DNA of 64,000 nucleotides from assembly GCA_027923965.1 (NCBI GenBank), contig AP026969.1, positions 4,526,001 through 4,590,000 on the forward strand, in the 5' to 3' direction. This stretch comes from Comamonadaceae bacterium OS-1 (GTDB taxonomy: Bacteria; Pseudomonadota; Gammaproteobacteria; Burkholderiales; Burkholderiaceae_C). This document shows, piece by piece, positions 40,300 through 51,328 of the stretch (positions within the stretch are counted from its first letter, which is position 1; each line of letters begins with the position of its first letter). The notes below the pieces were generated by a model. It was not told the DNA's origin and ran no database searches. It saw nothing but the letters and a program-made list of their open reading frames with translations. Both the position numbers and the translations under genes were made by a program.

Positions 40300-41166
40300 A
40301 TGCTCTACCCCGAACTCTTTAGACAACTCGAAGCCGTGCGTTGGAACATGGAAAAAGACGTTCCATGGGACACGTTCGATGCCAGCCTGCTCACCGACGA
40401 ACAGGCGCAAACCATCAAGATGAACGCCATCACCGAGTGGGCCGCCCTGCCCGCCACCGAGATGTTCTTGCGCGACAACCAGGACGACAGCGACTTTTCC
40501 GCCTTCATGTCGATCTGGTTTTTTGAAGAGCAAAAGCATTCGCTGGTGCTGATGGAGTACCTGCGCCGCTTCCGCCCCGACCTGGTGCCCACCGAAGAAG
40601 AGTTGCACGACGTGCGCTTCGAGTTCGACCCGGCCCCGGCCCTGGAGACGCTGATGCTGCACTTCTGCGGCGAAATCCGCCTGAACCACTGGTACCGCCG
40701 CGCCAGCGAATGGCATTCCGAGCCGGTGATCAAGAACATCTACACCAAGCTCAGCCAGGACGAAGCCCGCCACGGCGGTGCCTACCTGCGCTACATGAAG
40801 CGCGCCATTGCCAGCACGGGGAACGAAGCCCGCAGCGCCTTCACCAAGGTCGGCGTGCTGATGGCCAGCGCCCGCCGCACAGCCCAGGCGCTGCACCCCA
40901 CCAACCTGCACGTAAACGAGAGCCTGTTCCCGCGCGACACCATCCAGAGCCGCCTGCCCGACCCGGCCTGGCTGGAGCACTGGCTGGACACGCAGATCAA
41001 GTTCGACGCGGTGTGGGAGGGCAAGGTGGTCGATCGCATCCTGCACAACCTGAGCCTGCTGATGGACCGCAGCTTCAAGACCGTGCAGGAGCTGAACCGC
41101 TACCGCAAGGAAGTCAGCAAGGAGCTGGCGGCCGAAGTAGAACCCGCAGTTCCCGCCGTCAGCTAG
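40300..41166 (+). CDS. Ferritin-like di-iron protein (acyl-ACP desaturase-related)
   Basis: The 288-residue helical protein carries carboxylate/His iron-ligand motifs in the expected order: EWAALPATEMFL, EEQKHSLVLMEYL, GEIRLNHWYRR and DEARHGGAYLRYM. This E, EExxH, E, DExxH arrangement is that of soluble di-iron oxidases such as acyl-ACP desaturases and related monooxygenases. It is encoded divergently from the lipid-modification cluster and could supply an unsaturated acyl substrate. The assignment to the superfamily is solid; the substrate is inferred. GAAGGA five bases before ATG 40300 is a strong ribosome site. Confidence 0.85.
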   Translation: MLYPELFRQLEAVRWNMEKDVPWDTFDASLLTDEQAQTIKMNAITEWAALPATEMFLRDNQDDSDFSAFMSIWFFEEQKHSLVLMEYLRRFRPDLVPTEEELHDVRFEFDPAPALETLMLHFCGEIRLNHWYRRASEWHSEPVIKNIYTKLSQDEARHGGAYLRYMKRAIASTGNEARSAFTKVGVLMASARRTAQALHPTNLHVNESLFPRDTIQSRLPDPAWLEHWLDTQIKFDAVWEGKVVDRILHNLSLLMDRSFKTVQELNRYRKEVSKELAAEVEPAVPAVS

Positions 41167-41176
41167 GAAAAGAAGG

Positions 41177-42379
41177 CTAGATCAGCGCCAGCAGCTTCTC
41201 CAGCTGCACCTGTACCTTCACCTCCCGGTGGGGTACATGGGCGATGATCTTGGTGGTGGGCATATTGGTCTCACGCACGATCATCTCGCCCATGGGCATG
41301 CCGTCGCGGTTGATGAACACCGCCACGCGCGGTGCAGTGGTGTTGGCGCTGCGGCGTATCACCACCGCCACCTCGCCATTGGCCAGCCGCACATACACGC
41401 CCGGTGAGTACACGCCCACGGCCTTGATCAGGGCAGCACCGGCCTGGTCCACGTGCTGTTTTTCGTCGAAATAGCAGGCCTGCATGGCCGCATTCGGCGG
41501 CATCGACAGGCGACCTACCCGCGGCGACAGCCGGGCGATGAAGGTGTCTGCCCGCTGCAGCAGCCGGGCCAGGCGCATGGCCACGGTTTTGGCCTCCAGC
41601 GGGCCGGGCGCGCGGTCATGGTGGTGGCGCACCGCCAGCAGCCAGTCCTCGTTGTCCACCCCCATGGCCACCAGCATGCTGAAGGCGCGCTGCGCGTGCT
41701 GTTCCACCTGTTCGATCTGCTTGGCCGTCAGCGCCTGGTTTTGCATGGTGAGCTCGTCCTGCAACGCCGTCATGGCGATGTTCATGGTCAGCGCGGCCTT
41801 GCCCAGCGTGGCATCCTGGTCGGACGGCCAGTTCAGCACCTCGCGCGCTGCCAGGCTGCACACCACGTAGACCAGCATGGAATGGGTGGCGCTGTACATC
41901 TGCACCTCGGTGGCCGACAAATGCATCAGCGCGCACAGTGTGGCGTCGGGGTGGTTTTCCACCAGGGCGTGCAGCTCGGTGTAGAGCTTTTCCAGCCGGG
42001 GCAGAAACTGGTCACCCTGCGGGTCGCGCAGCAGGCCGTTGGCGCGGATCTGCAGCGCCGTCCAGTCGGGGATGCGGGTGGGTTCGGTGGCGGTGCCCTT
42101 GGCCAGATCGGAGACCTCCAGCTGCATTTCGGCAATGTCGCCCAGCGGGGTCTCGGTGCGCACCAGGTCGTACAGCTTGCCGACGTAGGCCCGGTGGTTA
42201 TCGGCGGCGTCCACGTCCACGCACAGGGTCATGCCGCGCGAGGTCCAGTAGGTGATCTCCTCGCGCTCGGTGATGATGTAGCCCTTGTGCGCCAGCAGTA
42301 CGCCCTGCTCGTTGCGCAAGGCGAACGGCAACGGTTGCCCGAGACGCAAAGTGGCGGTGTTGACGGCGATGAGGTTCAT
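41177..42379 (-). CDS. HD-GYP-like protein with degenerate HD motif
   Basis: The 400-residue protein has an N-terminal region similar to that found before HD-GYP domains (GQPLPFALRNEQGVLLAHKG), then a helical region with HSMLVYVVCSLAAREVL, EQHAQRAFSMLVAMG and VRHHHDRAPGPL. These align with the HD-GYP fold used for c-di-GMP hydrolysis. The metal-binding HD pair of the second helix is missing (MNIAMTALQDEL stands where HDIGK is expected) and GYP is not present. It is probably inactive as a phosphodiesterase, perhaps a sensor or scaffold. The last 60 residues form a beta-rich domain (GVYVRLANGEVAVVIRR). Start at ATG 42379 is preferred; ATG 42397 is possible. Confidence 0.7.
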   Translation of the reverse strand: MNLIAVNTATLRLGQPLPFALRNEQGVLLAHKGYIITEREEITYWTSRGMTLCVDVDAADNHRAYVGKLYDLVRTETPLGDIAEMQLEVSDLAKGTATEPTRIPDWTALQIRANGLLRDPQGDQFLPRLEKLYTELHALVENHPDATLCALMHLSATEVQMYSATHSMLVYVVCSLAAREVLNWPSDQDATLGKAALTMNIAMTALQDELTMQNQALTAKQIEQVEQHAQRAFSMLVAMGVDNEDWLLAVRHHHDRAPGPLEAKTVAMRLARLLQRADTFIARLSPRVGRLSMPPNAAMQACYFDEKQHVDQAGAALIKAVGVYSPGVYVRLANGEVAVVIRRSANTTAPRVAVFINRDGMPMGEMIVRETNMPTTKIIAHVPHREVKVQVQLEKLLALI

Positions 42380-42447
42380 GGGTCCAAGAGTATCCATTGA
42401 AACATCGGCAAAGCAACTGCCTTCTTGAGGACTGCTAGCATTTGCCC

Positions 42448-42951
42448 ATGACCGACACCTTAGCCCCTCCCGCATTTTTAGCCAAAATCTGCAGCCGCGC
42501 CGACGCCGCCGCCCGGCTGGCCCACCTGCCCCGCCCCTGGGTGTTCACCAACGGGGTGTTCGACATCCTGCACCGCGGCCATGCCACCTACCTGGCGCAG
42601 GCCCGGTCGCTGGGCGGCAGCCTCATCGTGGCGCTGAACAGCGATGCCTCGGCCCACCGCCTGGGCAAGGGCCCGGACCGCCCGCTCAACAACGAGGCCG
42701 ACCGCGCCGTGCTGATGGCCGCGCTGGAGTCGGTAAGCCTGGTCACCTGGTTTGACGAGAACACGCCACTGGAGCTGATCACCGCGCTGCGCCCCGACAT
42801 CCTGGTCAAGGGCGGCGACTACGACATGCAAAAACTGGCCGAGACGGCCGTGGTGCAGGCCTACCGCGGCACGGCGCGGGCGATTCCGTTTCTGGATGGC
42901 TATTCCACCACCGCGCTGGTCCACAAAATCAAGCAAGCACCCCGTGCTTGA
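42448..42951 (+). CDS. rfaE2: D-glycero-beta-D-manno-heptose 1-phosphate adenylyltransferase (stand-alone)
   Basis: The 167-residue enzyme transfers AMP to heptose 1-phosphate, making ADP-heptose for lipopolysaccharide core. It has the nucleotidyltransferase signature FTNGVFDILHRGHATYL with HRGH, then LIVALNSDASAHRLGKG, and PDILVKGGDYDM followed by the FLDGYSTTALVHKI tail typical of RfaE domain II. The kinase domain of E. coli HldE is absent, so a separate RfaE1 must exist elsewhere; this split is usual in Betaproteobacteria. The following transporter gene overlaps it by eight bases. Confidence 0.95.
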   Translation: MTDTLAPPAFLAKICSRADAAARLAHLPRPWVFTNGVFDILHRGHATYLAQARSLGGSLIVALNSDASAHRLGKGPDRPLNNEADRAVLMAALESVSLVTWFDENTPLELITALRPDILVKGGDYDMQKLAETAVVQAYRGTARAIPFLDGYSTTALVHKIKQAPRA

Positions 42952-44041
42952 GTCGCTGCGCAAAGACAGGTTTCTGCACATCCTGTTGCTGGGCCTGGTG
43001 GCCCTGAGCTTCGCCACCCACACCCCGCTGGCCGCTTACGCCGGCCTGGTGGACTGGCCCACCATCGCCGCCCTCACAGGCCTGCTGGCCCTGACACAGG
43101 GCGTGGAAGCCAGCGGCGCGCTGCACCGCCTGGGCCACTGGCTGGTGGGCTACATGACCAGCGAACGCGCCGCCGCCCTGTGCCTGGTCAGCGCCGCTGC
43201 CGTGCTGTCCACCGTGCTGACCAACGACGTGGCGCTGTTCGTCATTGTGCCGCTCACCTTAGGCATCTGCCGCATCACCCCGCTGCCGACCACCCGGCTG
43301 GTGGTGTTTGAAGCCTTGGCGGTGAACGCGGGCTCGGCGCTCACGCCCATCGGCAACCCGCAGAACCTGTTCCTGTGGCAGCTCTCGGGCAGCTCGTTTG
43401 GCGGCTTTGTGTGGCACATGCTGCCGCTGGTGGCGGTGCTGATGGTTTTGCTGCTGGCGGTGACGGCCCTGGCGTTCTCCGGCCGTGCCCTGCAGGCCAC
43501 CGACCCCGATGCCGAGCACCCGCTGGACCGGCGGCTGCTGGGCGCGTCGCTGCTGCTGTACCCGGTGTTTCTGGTGCTGACCGACCTGCACTACGCGCCC
43601 TGGGCCCTGGTGGCCGTGCTGCTGTGCCTGGGGGCCCTGCACTGGCGCGTGCTGGCGCAGATCGACTGGGGGCTGCTGCTGGTGTTTGTGCTGATGTTCA
43701 TCGACCTGCGCCTGCTGGCCGGGCTGGATGCCGTGCAGCATGTGCTGGCGGGCTGGGGGCTGGCCCAGCCGCTGCACCTGTTCTGGGCCGGCATCGCCAG
43801 TTCGCAAATCGTCAGCAACGTACCCGCCGCAATTGCGCTGGCCGAATTCTCCAAAGACTGGAAGGTGCTGGCCTACGCCGTCAACATCGGCGGTTTCGGT
43901 CTGATGGTCGGCTCCCTGGCCAACCTGATCGCTTTGCGCATGGCCCCGGACACGCGCGCCTGGATCCACTTCCACGTCTGGTCGGTGCCGTTTTTGGTGG
44001 CCGGGGCGGCGGTGGGTTGGCTATTGCTGTTTGCTATGTAA
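42944..44041 (+). CDS. ArsB/NhaD-like (ion transporter superfamily) membrane protein
   Basis: The 365-residue protein starts at GTG 42944 inside the end of rfaE2. It has about ten membrane helices and repeated re-entrant motifs: VLTNDVALFVIVPL in the first half, with NAGSALTPIGNPQNLFLW, and SNVPAAIALAEFS with GSLANLIAL in the second. These TND/GNP-type signatures mark the SLC13/ArsB/NhaD ion transporter superfamily, which moves anions or exchanges Na+/H+. The substrate cannot be told. A role linked to rfaE2 is doubtful despite the overlap. Confidence 0.85.
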   Translation: MLESLRKDRFLHILLLGLVALSFATHTPLAAYAGLVDWPTIAALTGLLALTQGVEASGALHRLGHWLVGYMTSERAAALCLVSAAAVLSTVLTNDVALFVIVPLTLGICRITPLPTTRLVVFEALAVNAGSALTPIGNPQNLFLWQLSGSSFGGFVWHMLPLVAVLMVLLLAVTALAFSGRALQATDPDAEHPLDRRLLGASLLLYPVFLVLTDLHYAPWALVAVLLCLGALHWRVLAQIDWGLLLVFVLMFIDLRLLAGLDAVQHVLAGWGLAQPLHLFWAGIASSQIVSNVPAAIALAEFSKDWKVLAYAVNIGGFGLMVGSLANLIALRMAPDTRAWIHFHVWSVPFLVAGAAVGWLLLFAM

Positions 44042-44087
44042 AAAATAGCTACTAACGCTTATTCCATAAGCATGAGTAGCCTATTTC
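44032..44087. repeat. Interspersed intergenic repeat, copy 12
   Basis: The core ACGCTTATTCCATAAGCATG follows GCTATGTAAAAAATAGC. It starts at the last codons of the transporter and lies between it and a convergent lipoprotein gene. Confidence 0.75.
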
Positions 44088-44097
44088 ATACAAAATC

Positions 44098-44772
44098 CTA
44101 CTGCTCCTTTTGGTACTGAGGGGACCGGGGACCGTAGAGCAAACCGCCCGGGCGGGCCTGCAGCAGGCGGGCGCTGGTGATGTGCGACAGGCCATGCCCC
44201 GGGTCGCTCACGCCGCCCACAATCTGGCGCACCAGGGCGGTCACCAAAAGGCCGACCAGGCCACCGCCGCTGTTTTGCCGATTTTCCGCATCCGAGGCCG
44301 TGGCCCGGCCTTGCCAAAGCACGGCGCCGGTGCGGGCATCCACCAGCTTGCCGGTGGCGGACACCACGGTGGTGCTGTCGATGACCAGGTACTTGGTGCC
44401 GTAGTCTTCCACCGTCACATAGAACACCGCATCGGCACCAAAAATGTCGCGCAGCTTGGGCAACGGGGCCTCGTGCATGTCGGCGGGATGCTCCAGGCCG
44501 TTCTCTTTGAAGGTCTGGTCCACCACGGCGACCGGGAACACGTAGTAGCCCGACTCGGCCAGCGGCGCGGTAACGGTGGACATCACGCTGTACGAAGCGC
44601 GGATGTCCACGGTTTTGTTCAGCGGCGGCAGCACCAGGATGGAGGCGGGACGGCTTTCCCGGAACGCGGTGTAGTCGTAGCTGGGCTTTTGCACCGCACA
44701 GGCGGTCAGCATCAGGGCCGCGCCCACCACGGCAAAGCGCATGGCACCGCGCAGGAGCTTATTTTTTGGCAT
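44098..44772 (-). CDS. DUF799 (GNA1162-type) lipoprotein
   Basis: The 224-residue lipoprotein has a signal ending LMLTAC with the lipidation Cys near residue 25. The mature part has the ILVLPPLNKTVDIRASYSV opening and GADAVFYVTVEDYGTKYLV that characterise the GNA1162 family, whose fold resembles TolB/FlgT-like nucleotide-fold domains. Such proteins occur in operons with a CsgG-type protein and a DUF4810 lipoprotein, as here. The set may form an outer-membrane or periplasmic assembly of unknown function. It overlaps the DUF4810 gene by 14 bases. Confidence 0.88.
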   Translation of the reverse strand: MPKNKLLRGAMRFAVVGAALMLTACAVQKPSYDYTAFRESRPASILVLPPLNKTVDIRASYSVMSTVTAPLAESGYYVFPVAVVDQTFKENGLEHPADMHEAPLPKLRDIFGADAVFYVTVEDYGTKYLVIDSTTVVSATGKLVDARTGAVLWQGRATASDAENRQNSGGGLVGLLVTALVRQIVGGVSDPGHGLSHITSARLLQARPGGLLYGPRSPQYQKEQ

Positions 44773-45115
44773 GTTGGATCAGCAGGTCCATGTAGACCGT
44801 GGATTCGGGGAACAGGGATTTTTCGGCTTCAAAGGACTGCACGGCCTGGCCGGGTTTGCCAGCCTGGAAGTACAGATAGCCCAACTGGGCGAGGTAGCCC
44901 GGCGGCGGTTTACGGGCTTGCAGGTCGGTCTTTTGCAGATCGGCCTCCATGGCTGCAATCTGCGCGTCGACCGGAACCTTGCCCGGTTCGGCGTACTGGG
45001 TATAGATCTGGTCCTGGTAGCTGCCCCATTGGTACAGGGTGGGCACCTTGGTGGCGCAACCCGTCAGCAGCGCCAGGCCCAGCAGGCCCGCTGTGGTGGT
45101 GAAATGCAAACGCAT
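44759..45115 (-). CDS. DUF4810 lipoprotein
   Basis: The 118-residue lipoprotein has a signal ending LALLTGC. The body contains LYQWGSYQDQIYTQYAEPGK and a TPR-like helical pair, LAQLGYLYFQAGKPGQAVQ, followed by FEAEKSLFPES. These are the family features of DUF4810. It is the middle gene of the CsgG/DUF4810/DUF799 trio and lies five bases after the CsgG gene. Function is unknown; a structural partner of the CsgG-like protein is likely. Confidence 0.88.
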   Translation of the reverse strand: MRLHFTTTAGLLGLALLTGCATKVPTLYQWGSYQDQIYTQYAEPGKVPVDAQIAAMEADLQKTDLQARKPPPGYLAQLGYLYFQAGKPGQAVQSFEAEKSLFPESTVYMDLLIQHAKK

Positions 45116-45120
45116 GCTGA

Positions 45121-45798
45121 TCAGTACTTGGGTTTCCACGCGCCGCTGTCGATGCCGTCGGTCAGGCGGTTCACCGCCTCGCGGATGGCCAGATCCAGCA
45201 CCTTACCGTTCAGGGTGGCATCGTAGCCCGCCGTGCCGCCAAAGCCGATCACCTCGCGGTTCGACAAGGCGTATTCACCCGCGCCTTGCACCGAATACAC
45301 CACCTCGGAGGTCAGCGCATCCACCACATTCAGGCTGACCTTGGCGTAGGCCGTTTGGGTTTTGCCCCGGCCCAGCACGCCAAAGAATTGCTGGTCGCCG
45401 GTTTCCTTGCGGCCAAACTCGGTCACGTCGCCGGTGACCACAAACTCCGCCCCCTTGAGCTTTTGCGCCTGGCCCAGCAGCGCGGCCTCTTGCTTGATTT
45501 CTTCCATGTTGCTGCGCTCCACCACGCGGAAGCGGTTGGACTGCTGCAGGTGCGTCACCAGAATCGTCTTCGATTGGCCGCCCAGGCGGTCCACGCCGTC
45601 CGAGAACAGGCCGCGCATGAAGTTGGAGCGGTTGTCAAACTTGCCCACGGCCAGTGTGCTCTTGGGGCCGCTGTAGACCGTCTTGGCGGTATTCACCTGC
45701 GGGACCACCAGGGCCTGCGAGGTTTCGGTCGCGCAGCCCACCAGGCCCAGTGCGGGGACGAGGGCGGCAGAGAAGAGAAAGAGGGAGCGACGGTTCAT
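45121..45798 (-). CDS. CsgG/HfaB-family lipoprotein
   Basis: The 225-residue lipoprotein starts MNRRSLFLF and has a lipobox ending GLVGC. The CsgG-type core follows: TLAVGKFDNRSNFMRG, then FRVVERSNMEEIKQEAALLGQ and GAEFVVTGDVTEFGRKE. CsgG itself forms the outer-membrane channel for curli subunits, but this relative lacks the long transmembrane hairpin region and no curli genes are present. It leads the lipoprotein trio and probably starts the transcript. The nearest functional analogy may be LpoB-type or FlgT-type domains. Confidence 0.88.
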   Translation of the reverse strand: MNRRSLFLFSAALVPALGLVGCATETSQALVVPQVNTAKTVYSGPKSTLAVGKFDNRSNFMRGLFSDGVDRLGGQSKTILVTHLQQSNRFRVVERSNMEEIKQEAALLGQAQKLKGAEFVVTGDVTEFGRKETGDQQFFGVLGRGKTQTAYAKVSLNVVDALTSEVVYSVQGAGEYALSNREVIGFGGTAGYDATLNGKVLDLAIREAVNRLTDGIDSGAWKPKY

Positions 45799-45859
45799 GG
45801 AAATATGTAACAAATGGGATGGAGCCCGGATTCTAGGGGCCGACCGCGCCATTGGCAAC

Positions 45860-45909
45860 GCTATTTAAAAAATAGCTGCTCACGCTTACCAGATAAGCGC
45901 TAGCACCTC
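45860..45909. repeat. Interspersed intergenic repeat, copy 13
   Basis: GCTATTTAAAAAATAGC precedes the core TCACGCTTACCAGATAAGCGC. It separates the CsgG gene from the tautomerase gene on the same strand. Confidence 0.75.
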
Positions 45910-45929
45910 AAAAAGCTTGAAACTTTTAT

Positions 45930-46292
45930 TTACACGTCGGACGCTGGCACACCCCGTATGCCCCAGCTCTCTGTGGGCGGCTCGGTCAGCACCACCATCA
46001 GGTCGGCGGGTGCAATGCCGAGTGCCCCCAGGCGCTGCATGAGGGCCTGGTACAGCGCGCGCTTGGTTTCGATGGGGCGGCCCGGGAACATCAAAATATC
46101 CACCAGGGTGTAGTTCTCGGTCTTGCCGGGGGCTACCCAGAAGTGCTCGGGGCGGTGTTCGATGTAGCGGATCTGGCGGTCGTTTTCGGGCACCTGCAGG
46201 GCATCGCGCAGGGCCAGATACACGGCCTCCATCAGCGCGGTGACTTCGGCGGCGGGGCGGCTGCGGCGGACTTCGATTTTGGCGAGCGGCAT
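45930..46292 (-). CDS. Tautomerase-family protein
   Basis: The 120-residue protein begins MPLAKIEVRR, so after Met removal it would have the N-terminal Pro that is the catalytic base of the 4-oxalocrotonate tautomerase superfamily. YTLVDILMFPGRPIETKRAL matches the second half of the fold. It is longer than 4-OT (62 residues), in line with the larger cis-CaaD/MSAD-like branch. Substrate is unknown. It is a single gene. Confidence 0.82.
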   Translation of the reverse strand: MPLAKIEVRRSRPAAEVTALMEAVYLALRDALQVPENDRQIRYIEHRPEHFWVAPGKTENYTLVDILMFPGRPIETKRALYQALMQRLGALGIAPADLMVVLTEPPTESWGIRGVPASDV

Positions 46293-46447
46293 GGCGGTTC
46301 AGGGCGGGTGGGGTGGATGGAGGTAGGCATCCATTGTGATGCCACGCACCCGTGTTACCGGGCCGGTACACAGCGCCCAATGGCAGCCCCGTAAAATACC
46401 GGACTCACAAGAATCCTCACCCTGCATTTCCACTGGAGCACCCCCCG

Positions 46448-49631
<3,184 letters not shown>

Positions 49632-49651
49632 GCTGCGGCTTGCCGCTCTTC

Positions 49652-49678
49652 AAAAACGCGCCTTCGGGCGCGTTTTTT
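49652..49678. terminator. Strong intrinsic terminator, usable both ways
   Basis: ACGCGCC and GGCGCGT pair around a TTCG tetraloop, extended by five A-T pairs, with a T run at the right. Flanking A/T runs also let it end transcription of the convergent HigA gene. Confidence 0.9.
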
Positions 49679-49701
49679 GTTTATGGACTGAGGTGCCGTA
49701 T

Positions 49702-50016
49702 TTACACCGCTGCCAGCCGCCCCACCATATCCGGAAACCGCTCCACCATGCGGATCAGCAACGCGGCCTGGGCGTTGGGCTTGGCGCGGCCCTGCTCCCA
49801 GTTTTCCAGGGTGCGGGGGTTGGTGCGCAGGTAGTGGGCAAAGACCGCGCGCGACAGGTTGAGCCGCTCCCGCACGCTCACCACATCTTGCGCCGACAGC
49901 GTGGGCGCGGGCAGGCTTTGCAGCGTGACGGTACGCAGGGTGCGCTTGCCTTCGCGCTGCTGCTGGAGTGCCTCGAAGCCTTCGGTGAGTTCTGCAAACA
50001 CATCTCGTTTTGCCAT
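49702..50016 (-). CDS. higA: Antitoxin, HTH (Xre-type), HigA-like
   Basis: The 104-residue protein has a helix-turn-helix in its second half, LSAQDVVSVRERLNLSRAVF then LRTNPRTLENWEQGRAKP. This fits HigA antitoxins, which bind the toxin and the operon operator. The toxin gene lies upstream with a 2-base gap, the HigBA order (toxin first) and unlike most toxin-antitoxin pairs. The first 35 residues are a separate arm that could wrap the toxin. Confidence 0.85.
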   Translation of the reverse strand: MAKRDVFAELTEGFEALQQQREGKRTLRTVTLQSLPAPTLSAQDVVSVRERLNLSRAVFAHYLRTNPRTLENWEQGRAKPNAQAALLIRMVERFPDMVGRLAAV

Positions 50017-50018
50017 GG

Positions 50019-50369
50019 TTAGCCGCCTTCCTTGTTGCGTTGGTCCAGTTCGGTTTTGAGCAGGTGCTTCAAAATCTTGCGTTGCTCGGGGGTCAGGTCG
50101 TCAGCCTCATCTTTGTCGTACACCGTGAACAACCAAAACTGCGCGCCACCCAACCACCAGTAGTAGATGATCCGCAAGCCACCCCGTTTGCCTTTGCCGC
50201 GCCGGGGGTCAGCCTGGCGCAGCTTGCGCAAGCCGCCGGTGCCTTCGATCACATCACCCATCTCGGGGAACTGCATCAATTCCCATTGCAGCAGACGGTA
50301 GCGCTCGTCTGTCATGTAGTCGGATCGGACCCGCTGGAACGGCGGGAGCTCAACGAAGGTGGCTCGCAT
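50019..50369 (-). CDS. higB: Toxin of RelE/HigB superfamily
   Basis: The 116-residue protein has the compact RelE-fold pattern: FPEMGDVIEGTGGLRKLR, then KGKRGGLRIIYYWW and FWLFTVYDKDEADDLT. Members cleave mRNA, usually at the ribosome. The LRKLR and RGGLRIIYY segments supply the basic residues used for RNA binding. Adjacent to an Xre antitoxin gene, so the pair is a HigBA-type system. Activity is inferred from family. Confidence 0.87.
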   Translation of the reverse strand: MRATFVELPPFQRVRSDYMTDERYRLLQWELMQFPEMGDVIEGTGGLRKLRQADPRRGKGKRGGLRIIYYWWLGGAQFWLFTVYDKDEADDLTPEQRKILKHLLKTELDQRNKEGG

Positions 50370-50379
50370 GCCTCTAAAT

Positions 50380-50398
50380 TATACGCAATATGCGTATA
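50380..50398. promoter_or_regulatory. Palindromic operator of the higBA operon
   Basis: TATACGCA and TGCGTATA are an exact 8-base inverted repeat around ATA, 11 bases upstream of the higB start. Position over the promoter suits binding by HigA for self-repression. Confidence 0.7.
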
Positions 50399-50427
50399 TT
50401 TAAAACCCTTCTGCTACAGCCATTCCC

Positions 50428-51195
50428 TCAAGCCGCCGTAAAACAGTTATCCACAAACAGGTGCGCGCCGTTGACGAAGCTGGCTTCGTCGCTGGCCAGG
50501 AACAGCGCGGCCTTGGCGACTTCTTCGGGCTGGCACAGGCGGCCTTGCTGCAGCGACAGGGCGGCGACCGATGCGTCCACGCCGTGCTGGGTGAGGGCGG
50601 CAATTTCGCGCTGGCCGTGGGGGGTGTCGATGAAGCCGGGGCACACCGCATTGCAGCGTATGCCCCGGTCGCGGTACTCCACCGCCACGGCGCGGGCCAG
50701 CATGGCGCAGGCACCTTTGGTCATGCAGTACAGCACCTCCAAGGGCGTGGCGGCCACCGACGAGATGGAGGCGGTACAGACGATGCTGCCCTTGCCGGCG
50801 GCCAGCATCTGCGGCAGTACGGCGCGGGTCACCATGAACATGCTTTTCACGTTGATGTCCATCAGGCGGTCAAAGTCTTCGTCGGTGGTGTCCAGAAACG
50901 GTTTTACGACGATGGTGCCCGCGTGGTTGAACAGCACGGAAACCGAGCCAAAACGGGCGTTGGCCCCGGCCAGCGCGTGCTCGATCTGCGCCCGGTCTGA
51001 CACATCGGCTTGAAAGAACGCCGCCTCGCCTCCGGCCTGCAGGATGTCGGCCACCACCGCCTCACCGGCGGCCACGTTGATGTCGAATATCGCCACCCGC
51101 GCGCCCTCGGCGGCGAACAGCTTGGATGCCGCGCCGCCAGCGCCGGTGGCTCCGCCGGAGATGATGGCCGTCTTGCCTGCGAGTCTGCCTGCCAT
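50428..51195 (-). CDS. Short-chain dehydrogenase/reductase
   Basis: The 255-residue enzyme has GGATGAGGAASK for cofactor binding (a variant of TGxxxGxG with Gly for Thr), NHAGTI, the catalytic Ser in TASISSVAA and YCMTKGACAM, the YxxxK motif, then CPGFIDTP. A classical SDR with unknown substrate. The substitution at the N-terminal glycine motif is mild. It lies upstream of the toxin gene, 58 bases away on the same strand. Confidence 0.9.
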   Translation of the reverse strand: MAGRLAGKTAIISGGATGAGGAASKLFAAEGARVAIFDINVAAGEAVVADILQAGGEAAFFQADVSDRAQIEHALAGANARFGSVSVLFNHAGTIVVKPFLDTTDEDFDRLMDINVKSMFMVTRAVLPQMLAAGKGSIVCTASISSVAATPLEVLYCMTKGACAMLARAVAVEYRDRGIRCNAVCPGFIDTPHGQREIAALTQHGVDASVAALSLQQGRLCQPEEVAKAALFLASDEASFVNGAHLFVDNCFTAA

Positions 51196-51269
51196 GGGAG
51201 TCCTTTCAAGGGAGGTTGGAATGGGGTGCGCCCAGTCTAGAGCACGGCGCACCACACTGCCACCCGAAC

Positions 51270-51320
51270 GCTATTTAATCCATAGCTTCTTATGCCCACC
51301 AGATAAGCACGGGATGCCCT
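51270..51320. repeat. Interspersed intergenic repeat, copy 14
   Basis: GCTATTTAATCCATAGC with the variant core TATGCCCACCAGATAAGCAC. It lies directly after the glutathione transferase stop and before the SDR. Confidence 0.65.
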
Positions 51321-51328
51321 TTTTATCC

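Noticed and set aside
45121..45798. Curli secretion channel
   Set aside because: Only the CsgG-like core is present. No csgA/B/E/F genes, and the neighbours are DUF4810 and DUF799 lipoproteins.
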